Origin: Paracoccaceae bacterium
GTDB taxonomy: Bacteria; Pseudomonadota; Alphaproteobacteria; Rhodobacterales; Rhodobacteraceae
Direction: 5' to 3'
NCBI GenBank assembly: GCA_006227805.1
Contig: SBFT01000158.1
Coordinates: forward strand, 1-13,068
Length of the DNA stretch: 13,068 bases
The first letter of the stretch is position 1, and the number at the start of each line of letters is the position of its first letter. Both the position numbers and the translations under genes were made by a program. Positions 7,114 through 13,068 of this stretch are shown piece by piece. Below the pieces are notes generated by a model that made no database searches, was not told the origin of the DNA, and was given only the letters and a program-made list of their open reading frames with translations.

Positions 7114-7897
7114 TATCCAGAGAGTGAAAAACGATCCCGACAGCGCGGCCGCCGCCCTTCTGGCGGATGGCGCGGTCATCGTCGAAAGCGTGGCGCCGCC
7201 CGACCTGCTGGACCGGGTGCTGGCGGATTTCCGCGGGCCCTTCGACGAACAGGGCCTGAAGTTCACCAACGACTTCAACGGCTACCAGACCCGCCGCCTG
7301 GCCAGCATCCTGGCCCACAGCGAAGCGGCCGCCGACATCCTGGCGCATCCGCTGGTCATGGGCGTCGCCGACCGCGTGCTGAAGCGGCATTGCGAAACCT
7401 ATCGCATCGGGTCCTCGACCGCGATCGAGATCATGCCCGGCGAAGGCAACCAGGTCCTGCACCGCGACGACGATTTCTACCCGATCCGCATTCCCGGCGT
7501 GGAATTCCAGATCTCGGCCATGTGGGCGCTGACGGACTTCACCCGCGAGAACGGCGCAACCCGCGTCGTGCCGGGGTCGCAGGACCTGCGCCCGATCAGC
7601 GACATCACGCCCGACCAGGAAACCCAGGCCGCGATGCCGCGCGGGTCGGTCCTGTTCTACCTGGGCAGCGCGGTTCATGCGGGCGGCAGGAACAATACCG
7701 ACAAGCCGCGCACCGGCCTCATCACCACCTATTCGCTGGGCTGGCTGCGGCAGGAGGAGAACATGTATCTTTCCGTCCCGCGCGAGAAGGCCGAGACCTA
7801 TCCCGATCACGTCCGGCGCCTGATGGGATACCAGAGCCATGGGCGGATGCTGGGCGTCTATCCCGGCGATCCCGACGGTCACTGGTTCGACGCATAG
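7106..7897 (+). CDS. PhyH-family Fe(II)/2-oxoglutarate dioxygenase
   Basis: A 263-residue cupin-fold oxygenase of the phytanoyl-CoA dioxygenase family. The iron triad is visible: H119 and D121 in VLHRDDDFYP, and H191 in GSAVHAGGRNNT; R202 eleven residues later is placed to hold the 2-oxoglutarate carboxylate. The full set suggests an active hydroxylase, using oxygen and 2-oxoglutarate and releasing succinate and carbon dioxide. Related enzymes act on ectoine, phosphonates, fatty acyl-CoA and many small metabolites, so the family alone gives no substrate. Its ATG lies inside the end of the aminotransferase gene (8-base overlap), and the nearest purine-rich site is distant, so translation is probably coupled. 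It is the last gene of the operon and runs 19 bases into the convergent acetyltransferase gene. Confidence 0.87.
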   Translation: MVDIQRVKNDPDSAAAALLADGAVIVESVAPPDLLDRVLADFRGPFDEQGLKFTNDFNGYQTRRLASILAHSEAAADILAHPLVMGVADRVLKRHCETYRIGSSTAIEIMPGEGNQVLHRDDDFYPIRIPGVEFQISAMWALTDFTRENGATRVVPGSQDLRPISDITPDQETQAAMPRGSVLFYLGSAVHAGGRNNTDKPRTGLITTYSLGWLRQEENMYLSVPREKAETYPDHVRRLMGYQSHGRMLGVYPGDPDGHWFDA

Positions 7898-8475
7898 GCG
7901 CGCCATTCCGGGGCGGTCATCTCGAACCAGGCGACCGTCTCGGCATAGGCCCGGCCCGTGCCGCAATCGCGCATCCCGCATTTGCGCAGCACATTCTGCG
8001 AGGCGTGGTTCGCCAGATCGGTGCAGGCCACCACCTCGTCCAGCGCCGTCATCTCGAAGGCGAAGCGCAGGAGGCGTGCGCAGATTTCGGTCGCGTATCC
8101 CTTGCCCCAGGCCGAGGGGATGAGCAGGTAGCCGACCTCGATCCGGTCAGCGGGATAGGCCTCGGGGATCACCTGCGACCAGTCGGGTTCCGTGTCCTCG
8201 ACCGGGATCGGGGTCAGGACGCCGTCAGCGATCTTGGCCCCGGTCGCCTTTTCCTCGACCGCCCAGATACCGATGCGCCCGCCCGCCCCGCGTCGCACGG
8301 CGTTGGGCATATGATCTGCCACTTCGCCGGGCGTCAGCGGATCGGTGACGAAACGCATGACCCGGGGATCGCAGAGCAGCGCGCGCGCCAGGTCCTCGTC
8401 CGCCAACGAGAAAGGCCGCAGCCGCAGGCGCCGCGTCTCGAGCACCAGCGCCTGTGGCGGCAGCGCCTCGATCAT
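7879..8475 (-). CDS. GNAT-family N-acetyltransferase (RimJ/RimL-like)
   Basis: A 198-residue acetyltransferase. It starts with LETRRLRLRPFSLADEDLARAL, typical of the RimJ/RimL group, and carries EVGYLLIPSAWGKGYATE, which contains the Gln/Arg-x-x-Gly-x-Gly/Ala type acetyl-CoA pyrophosphate loop (here WGKGYAT), followed by the usual NHASQNVLRKCGM helix. Such enzymes acetylate an amine or protein N-terminus; the acceptor is unknown. I chose ATG at 8475 because it overlaps the stop of the methyltransferase gene as ATGA, which implies translational coupling; an open extension to 8508 adds an unconserved tail inside the upstream gene. The 3' end overlaps the convergent dioxygenase gene by 19 bases. 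Given the amine-rich surroundings it may acetylate a polyamine or methylated amine, but this is inference. Confidence 0.86.
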   Translation of the reverse strand: MIEALPPQALVLETRRLRLRPFSLADEDLARALLCDPRVMRFVTDPLTPGEVADHMPNAVRRGAGGRIGIWAVEEKATGAKIADGVLTPIPVEDTEPDWSQVIPEAYPADRIEVGYLLIPSAWGKGYATEICARLLRFAFEMTALDEVVACTDLANHASQNVLRKCGMRDCGTGRAYAETVAWFEMTAPEWRAYASNQ

Positions 8476-9251
8476 GCGGGCTTGCGTCCCTTGATATGAT
8501 GAGGGCAATGCTCGCCCGAGCGCAGCACGCCGACAAGCCGCGTCCAGGTGTTGATCTGCGCCGCGACGAAATCGGCGCCATAGCGCGCTTCGAGATCGGC
8601 CCGCTTGTCCCCCGTCAGCCAGGCCAGTTCCCCCGCCGCCACTTCGGCATACCAGGGATTGCGATTGACGAGTTCCACGTCCAGAAAACCTGCCGCCTTC
8701 ATGGCGCGCTCATAGGTCGCGGGCGAGGACATGGCGAAATTCAGGTCCTCGGCGGCGATATAGGCGGCCATCTCGGGCGAGGGATCACCGTCATGCGAGA
8801 TCAGCCAGTCCGACGCCGCGAAGCGCCCGCCGGGCCTGAGCACCCGGAACACATCCGCGGCCAGCGCGGCCTTGTCGGGGATATGGACGATCGAGTCCTT
8901 CGAGAACACCAGATCGAAGCTCGCATCCGGGAACGGCAGGGGGCCGGGGTCCACCTTTTCTATGGTCACGCGGTCGGACACGCCCGCCGCCGCCACGCGG
9001 GCGCGCGCGGCCTCGCAGACCGGGTCCTCGACGTCGATCCCGACCACGTGCGCGGCCCCGTGTTCGGTCACGAACAGGATCGCGCAGGCGCCCGAGCCCG
9101 ACCCGATGTCGAGCACGCGCAGGCCCGTCAGGTCGATCCCCTGAAGGACACGGTTCACCTCGTCCTTGCCGCCGGGCGAGAGGAACCCGTCGCCCCAAAG
9201 CTCCTCGAGAAAGTCGATCGCCGCCTCGCTGTAGAGAATCTCGCCGCTCAT
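8472..9251 (-). CDS. SAM-dependent methyltransferase, phosphoethanolamine N-methyltransferase-like
   Basis: A 259-residue class I methyltransferase. Motif I is VLDIGSGSGA (46-55), with D73 in VVGID at the end of the second strand as the expected ribose-binding acid. Two further stretches look like plant and nematode phosphoethanolamine N-methyltransferases: GDGFLSPGG (residues 20-28) and VFSKDSIVHIPDKAAL (115-130), where those enzymes have GEGFVSTGG and a closely similar DTILHI-type block. It therefore probably methylates a small amine, for example phosphoethanolamine or a glycine-like amine, from S-adenosylmethionine; the exact acceptor is uncertain. The ATG at 9251 has an AGGAAAGGGGA site just upstream. 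It is the first gene of a two-gene minus-strand unit with the acetyltransferase and is divergent from the dimethylglycine dehydrogenase-type gene. Confidence 0.88.
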   Translation of the reverse strand: MSGEILYSEAAIDFLEELWGDGFLSPGGKDEVNRVLQGIDLTGLRVLDIGSGSGACAILFVTEHGAAHVVGIDVEDPVCEAARARVAAAGVSDRVTIEKVDPGPLPFPDASFDLVFSKDSIVHIPDKAALAADVFRVLRPGGRFAASDWLISHDGDPSPEMAAYIAAEDLNFAMSSPATYERAMKAAGFLDVELVNRNPWYAEVAAGELAWLTGDKRADLEARYGADFVAAQINTWTRLVGVLRSGEHCPHHIKGRKPA

Positions 9252-9283
9252 CCCCGTCCCCTTTCCTGGCCGTTCGAGGGGAA

Positions 9284-9312
9284 AGTGAACCCGGATTCAG
9301 GTCCCCTCTCAA
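9284..9312 (-). promoter_or_regulatory. Candidate promoter of the methyltransferase-acetyltransferase pair
   Basis: Read on the minus strand, TTGAGA (9312-9307) matches the -35 consensus at five of six positions. A 17-base spacer leads to TTCACT (9289-9284), a weak -10. The position, about 33 bases ahead of the ATG, is right for a promoter. The weak -10 keeps this tentative. Confidence 0.35.
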
Positions 9313-9357
9313 GCCCTTTCGGCGGGCATCGGCGCAAATCGCGTCGGCCGCGCCCAT

Positions 9358-9371
9358 TGAATGGTCATTCA
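9358..9371. promoter_or_regulatory. Inverted repeat in the second divergent region, possible operator
   Basis: TGAATG and CATTCA form perfect 6-base arms separated by GT. The element lies 68 bases before the dehydrogenase start and 106 bases from the methyltransferase start, so one regulator could control both directions. TGAA/TTCA arms are common in TetR-type operators. It differs in spacing from the palindrome at 1286-1297, so the same repressor is not assured. Confidence 0.5.
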
Positions 9372-9439
9372 GTCGATTGATTTCGCGCGGCCGCCTTGCT
9401 AACCCGGATCGACCCCGCTCCAGCCGAAGGATCAAGCCG

Positions 9440-11899
9440 ATGTCCGATACCCTGCCCCAGCACGCCCGCACGGTGATCATCGGCGGCGGATCGGTCGGCA
9501 TCAACACGGCCTACCACCTGACCAAGCTGGGGCACGGCGACGTCGTCGTCCTGGAACAGGGCCAGGTGACCTCGGGCACCACCTGGCACGCGGCGGGGCT
9601 GATCGTGGCGGGCCTGCTGAAATCGGAAGCCGAATGCGCGATCTACACCCATGGCCGCGATCTCTATGCCCGGCTGGAACAGGAAACCGGCATGACCACC
9701 GGCTTCCGGCAGGTCGGCTACCTGCAGATCGCCACCAATGACGAGCGCGTCCACGAGATGCGCCGCGTCGCCCCCTTCATGCGGCGCTTCGGCATCGATT
9801 GCCACGAGATCTCGCCCGCCGAGGCGCAGGCGCTGTTTCCCATCGGCGATCTCTCGGACGTCAGGGCGGCCTTCCTGATCCCCGAGGATGGCCGCGCCAA
9901 CCCGGTCGACCTGACCATGTCGCTGGCGCGCGGCGCGCGCATGAGCGGGGCGCGCATCTTCGAGGGCGTGCGCGTCACGGACATCCTGTCGAGGAACGGC
10001 ACCGCCACCGGCGTGCGCACCGCCGACGGACACACCATCACGGCCGAGAACGTGGTCATCTGCGGCGGCATGTGGTCGCGGCAACTGGGCCAGCGCCACG
10101 GGATCAACCTGCCGCTCCAGGCGGCCGAACATTACTACCTGATCACCGACACGATCCCCGGCCTGCCGCGCGACCTGCCGGTGCTGGAAGACCCCTCGAC
10201 CTATACCTATTACCGCGAGGAAGTGGGCGGGCTGATGCTGGGCCTCTTCGAGCCGGGCGCGGCCGCCTGGAAGCTGGACGGCATCCCCGACGACTGGCAA
10301 TTCGGCGAGATCGACCCCGACTGGGACCGCGTGGGCCCCGACCTGGAGAAGGCCTTCAGCCGCGTGCCCGACGCGGCCGATCACGGGGTCCGGAAGCTCT
10401 TCTGCGGCCCCGAGAGCTTTACCCCCGACCTCGCACCCCTGGTCGGCCCCACGCCCGAGATGCGCAACCTCTGGGTCGCCTGCGGCATGAACTCGCTGGG
10501 CATCCTGAACGGCGCGGGCACCGGCATGGTGCTGGCGCACTGGATCCATGACGGGCTGCCGCCGATCGACGTGACCGGCATCAACGTCAACCGCTTCTCG
10601 CGCGACTTCGCGACACCTGCCTTCCGCCGCGACCGTACGCCGGAACTCCTGGGCAAGATGTTCGGCCAGCATTTCCACAACGAGGGCTTCAAGACCGCGC
10701 GCAATGTCAAACGCTCGGTCCTCTATGACCGGCTGAAGGCGGCGGGGGCCTTCTTCACCGAAGGCAGCGGCTGGGAACAGCCCGACTGGTTCGCGCCCAC
10801 TCCGGAACAGGCGAGGATCGACCGCTACAGCTGGTTCCGCCAAAGCTGGTTCGACTGGCACGCGGCAGAACACCGCGCCGCTCGGCAGGACGCGATCCTG
10901 ATGGACATGACCTCGATGGCGGCCTTCCAGGTCGAAGGCCCGGACGCGCTGGCCCTGCTGTCGCGGCTCTCGTGCAACGAGGTGAACGTGGATGTGGGCC
11001 GCGTCGTCTATACCGCCTGGGTGAACGAGGCGGGCGGGTTCGAGGCCGACCTGACCGTGACGCGGCTGGCCGCAGACCGCTTCCTGGTGGTGGTGGGCGA
11101 GAACTCGGCCGGGCATACCGAGATGCGGATGCGCCGTCACGTCGCCCCGGGCGAGGTCGCGATCATCACCGACATCACCGCCGGGCGCTGCCAGATCAAC
11201 CTGCATGGGCCGAAAGCGCGCCAGATCCTGCAACGGGTGTCCGGCGCGGACCTGACGAACGAAGGCTTCCCCTACATGACCGCGCGCGAGATCGACGTGG
11301 GCTATGCGATCGTGCTGGCCATGCGCGTCACCTTCGTGGGCGAGCTGGGCTGGGAACTGCATGTCCCCGCGACGCAGGCGGTGCAGGTCTATGACCTGCT
11401 GATGGACGCGGGCCGCGACCTGGGCCTGCGCAACGCGGGAATGCAGACGCTGAATTCGCTGCGGCTGGAAAAGGCCTATCGCGATTTCGGGATCGACGTC
11501 GACAATACCGACAACCCGATCGCGGCGGGTCTGGGCTTTGCGGTGAAGCTCGACAAGCCCGGCGGCTTCATCGGCCGCGACGCGCTGGCCGCGATCAAGG
11601 CCGAAGGCACGCCGAAGACCCGGATGCTGCAATTCCTGCTGAGCGACCCGGAGCCGCTGATGTATGGCAACGAACTGATCCGGCTGGGCGCCGAACAGGT
11701 CGGATACATCCAGGTCGGCGGCTATGGTCATTCGCTGGGCGGTGCCGTGGGCATCGGGTTCGTCGAACTCGACCGCCCCGTGACCCCGGACATCGTCGAA
11801 ACCGGCCCCTGGAGCATCGAGATCGCGGGACAGCGCGTCCCGGCGCGCGCCTCGCTGAAACCGCTCTACGATCCCGGCATGGAAAAGATCAGGTGCTGA
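9440..11899 (+). CDS. Dimethylglycine/sarcosine dehydrogenase-type flavoprotein with fused GcvT domain
   Basis: An 819-residue four-part protein. The DAO domain starts with TVIIGGGSVGINTAYHLTKL (residues 11-30) and has SGTTWHAAGL with H50 at the position that carries covalent FAD in mitochondrial dimethylglycine dehydrogenase. A short FAO_M linker domain follows near 370-430, then a GcvT domain with GGFEADLTV (D537 as the conserved folate-chemistry acid) and GELGWELHVP near 630, then the GcvT C-terminal barrel with GYGHSLGGAVGIGFVELD. The expected reaction is oxidative N-demethylation of dimethylglycine, sarcosine or a similar N-methyl amine, with the one-carbon unit captured as 5,10-methylenetetrahydrofolate. 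ATG 9440 is preferred over the ATG at 9377 because GAAGGA lies eight bases upstream and the Rossmann fold follows at once. Family strong; the exact N-methyl substrate is not fixed by sequence. Confidence 0.9.
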   Translation: MSDTLPQHARTVIIGGGSVGINTAYHLTKLGHGDVVVLEQGQVTSGTTWHAAGLIVAGLLKSEAECAIYTHGRDLYARLEQETGMTTGFRQVGYLQIATNDERVHEMRRVAPFMRRFGIDCHEISPAEAQALFPIGDLSDVRAAFLIPEDGRANPVDLTMSLARGARMSGARIFEGVRVTDILSRNGTATGVRTADGHTITAENVVICGGMWSRQLGQRHGINLPLQAAEHYYLITDTIPGLPRDLPVLEDPSTYTYYREEVGGLMLGLFEPGAAAWKLDGIPDDWQFGEIDPDWDRVGPDLEKAFSRVPDAADHGVRKLFCGPESFTPDLAPLVGPTPEMRNLWVACGMNSLGILNGAGTGMVLAHWIHDGLPPIDVTGINVNRFSRDFATPAFRRDRTPELLGKMFGQHFHNEGFKTARNVKRSVLYDRLKAAGAFFTEGSGWEQPDWFAPTPEQARIDRYSWFRQSWFDWHAAEHRAARQDAILMDMTSMAAFQVEGPDALALLSRLSCNEVNVDVGRVVYTAWVNEAGGFEADLTVTRLAADRFLVVVGENSAGHTEMRMRRHVAPGEVAIITDITAGRCQINLHGPKARQILQRVSGADLTNEGFPYMTAREIDVGYAIVLAMRVTFVGELGWELHVPATQAVQVYDLLMDAGRDLGLRNAGMQTLNSLRLEKAYRDFGIDVDNTDNPIAAGLGFAVKLDKPGGFIGRDALAAIKAEGTPKTRMLQFLLSDPEPLMYGNELIRLGAEQVGYIQVGGYGHSLGGAVGIGFVELDRPVTPDIVETGPWSIEIAGQRVPARASLKPLYDPGMEKIRC

Positions 11900-11974
11900 A
11901 GCCCGCAGCCGGCAGGTTGGACTTGGCCGCAAGGGGTGTTAACTGACCCCCATCAACACGGAAGGAGTGCCGCC
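11900..11974 (+). other. Intergenic gap before homospermidine synthase
   Basis: A 75-base gap with no reading frame of note. It contains a small hairpin, GGGGT at 11933-11937 and ACCCC at 11946-11950 around an 8-base loop, with no T-run, so it is not a convincing terminator. The ribosome site GAAGGAG at 11961-11967 serves the next gene. No clear promoter is visible, so read-through from the dehydrogenase gene is possible. Confidence 0.4.
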
Positions 11975-13068
11975 ATGACCACCTACCCCGATTACGGCCA
12001 GATCGACGGGCCCATCGTGATCATCGGCTTCGGCTCGATCGGACGCGGCACCCTGCCGCTGATCGAACGGCATTTCGAATACGACGCGAAACAGGTCTAC
12101 GTGATCGAACCGGAACTCTCCGATCACACCTTCCTGGCGCAACGCGGCATCCACCACATCGAACAGGCGGTCACGCGCGAGAACTACCGCGAGCTTCTGG
12201 GCGGTCTCTTCAAGCAGGGCAAGGGCTTCTGCGTCAATCTCAGCGTCGATACCTCGTCTCTGGACATCATGAAGCTCTGCCGCGAGATGGGCGTCCTCTA
12301 CATCGACACCGTGGTCGAACCCTGGGCGGGCTTCTATTTCGAGACGGAAGACAACGCCAGGCGCACCAACTACGCGCTGCGCCAGGCGGTGCGGGACGAG
12401 AAGGCGCGCAATCCCGGCGGCACCACGGCCATCAGTTGCTGCGGCGCCAACCCCGGCATGGTGTCCTGGTTCGTGAAGGAGGCGCTGATGATCCTGGCCC
12501 GCGACACCGGGCGCATGGACCCGATGCCGACCACCCGCGAAGGCTGGGCCAGGCTGATGCAGTCCCTGGGCGTCAAGGGCGTCCACATCGCCGAACGCGA
12601 CACCCAGAAATCGACGCGGCCGAAGAAGATCGGCACCTTCGTGAACACCTGGTCGGTCGAGGGCTTCATCTCGGAAGGGTTCCAGCCGGCCGAACTGGGC
12701 TGGGGCACGCACGAGAGATGGTTCCCCGAGAACGCGCACGGTTACGACACCGGCTGCCAGGCCGCGATCTGGATGGAACGCCCGGGCGCCATCACCCGGG
12801 TCCACACCTGGTGCCCCACCCCGGGCCCGCAATACGGCTTCCTGGTGACGCATAACGAGGCGATCTCGATCTCCGACTATTACACCGTCGGCGATCCGGG
12901 CGCGCCCGAGTATCGCCCCACCTGCCACTATGCCTATCACCCCAGCGACGACGCGATCCTGTCGCTGCACGAGACATTCGGATCGGGCATCATCCAGCAG
13001 AAACACCACATCCTGGACGAGAACGAGATCACCGAAGGCAAGGACGAACTGGGCGTGCTTCTCTATGG
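11975..13068 (+). CDS. hss: Homospermidine synthase (3' end outside the window)
   Basis: The first 364 residues are present; the family member from Blastochloris viridis has about 477, so roughly the last quarter is missing. The enzyme makes sym-homospermidine from two putrescines (or putrescine plus spermidine) with NAD as a recycled cofactor, releasing ammonia or diaminopropane. Evidence is close agreement with the Blastochloris protein as I recall it: IDGPIVIIGFGSIGRGTLPL (10-29, NAD-binding Rossmann loop), GFCVNLSVDTSSLDIM (84-99), YIDTVVEPW (109-117), SCCGANPGMVSWFVK (154-168), and NTWSVEGFISEG, in which W226 and E234 line up with active-site residues of that enzyme. ATG 11975 has GAAGGAG seven bases upstream. 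It may use the putrescine pool shared with the amine enzymes nearby. No damage is seen in the visible part. Confidence 0.95.
   Translation, partial: MTTYPDYGQIDGPIVIIGFGSIGRGTLPLIERHFEYDAKQVYVIEPELSDHTFLAQRGIHHIEQAVTRENYRELLGGLFKQGKGFCVNLSVDTSSLDIMKLCREMGVLYIDTVVEPWAGFYFETEDNARRTNYALRQAVRDEKARNPGGTTAISCCGANPGMVSWFVKEALMILARDTGRMDPMPTTREGWARLMQSLGVKGVHIAERDTQKSTRPKKIGTFVNTWSVEGFISEGFQPAELGWGTHERWFPENAHGYDTGCQAAIWMERPGAITRVHTWCPTPGPQYGFLVTHNEAISISDYYTVGDPGAPEYRPTCHYAYHPSDDAILSLHETFGSGIIQQKHHILDENEITEGKDELGVLLY

Noticed and set aside
8476..8508. N-terminal extension of the acetyltransferase to 8508
   Set aside because: The extra residues are not family-like and lie inside the upstream gene; ATG 8475 forms a standard ATGA coupling junction.
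9377..9439. N-terminal extension of the dehydrogenase to ATG 9377
   Set aside because: The 21 extra residues are Arg/Pro-rich without a homologue pattern and run through the likely promoter region, while GAAGGA precedes ATG 9440 at ideal spacing.
9365..11932. An 855-codon open frame on the minus strand opposite the dehydrogenase gene
   Set aside because: It lacks any recognisable domain and is rich in Arg, Gly, Ala, His and Asp as expected from the complement of a GC-rich gene; the plus-strand protein has clear family motifs throughout.
11933..11950. Rho-independent terminator after the dehydrogenase gene
   Set aside because: The stem is only five base pairs with an eight-base loop and no following T-run.

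Overview
The window is a GC-rich (roughly two-thirds G+C by eye) piece of a bacterial chromosome or large replicon. Its protein signatures fit an alphaproteobacterium, most likely Rhodobacteraceae (Paracoccus-like). This rests on codon bias, the DAO/GcvT-type oxidoreductases and a Blastochloris-type homospermidine synthase; no rRNA or other marker gene is present to confirm it. I see no RNA genes, mobile elements, CRISPR arrays or long repeats. Coding density is very high, with several start/stop overlaps.

Layout. (1) 1-578, plus strand: the 3' end of an FAD-dependent amine/amino-acid oxidoreductase of the DAO family. (2) 575-1210, minus strand: a BetI-like TetR repressor whose stop codon interlocks with that of the oxidoreductase. 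(3) 1211-1354: a divergent control region with a clean palindrome centred at 1291/1292, which looks like the repressor's operator. (4) 1355-7897, plus strand: a tight five-gene operon encoding two PYROXD2/CrtI-like flavoproteins, a stand-alone GcvT-like tetrahydrofolate aminomethyltransferase, a class III PLP aminotransferase and a PhyH-family Fe(II)/2-oxoglutarate dioxygenase. (5) 7879-9251, minus strand: a translationally coupled pair, a phosphoethanolamine-N-methyltransferase-like SAM methyltransferase followed by a GNAT acetyltransferase. (6) 9252-9439: a second divergent control region with another inverted repeat. (7) 9440-11899, plus strand: a dimethylglycine/sarcosine dehydrogenase-type flavoprotein with a fused GcvT domain. 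(8) 11975 to the window end: homospermidine synthase, lacking its C-terminal part.

Reading. Almost every enzyme belongs to a family that handles amines: amine oxidation, N-methylation, removal of one-carbon units onto tetrahydrofolate, transamination, N-acetylation and polyamine synthesis. The most interesting unit is the five-gene operon under the BetI-like repressor. Its parts fit a catabolic route in which a methylated or quaternary amine is oxidised by flavoproteins, the one-carbon unit is passed to tetrahydrofolate by the T-protein homologue, and the remaining amine is deaminated by the transaminase, with a hydroxylation step by the PhyH enzyme. The substrate cannot be read from sequence, and the pathway is an inference from gene content and operon structure.
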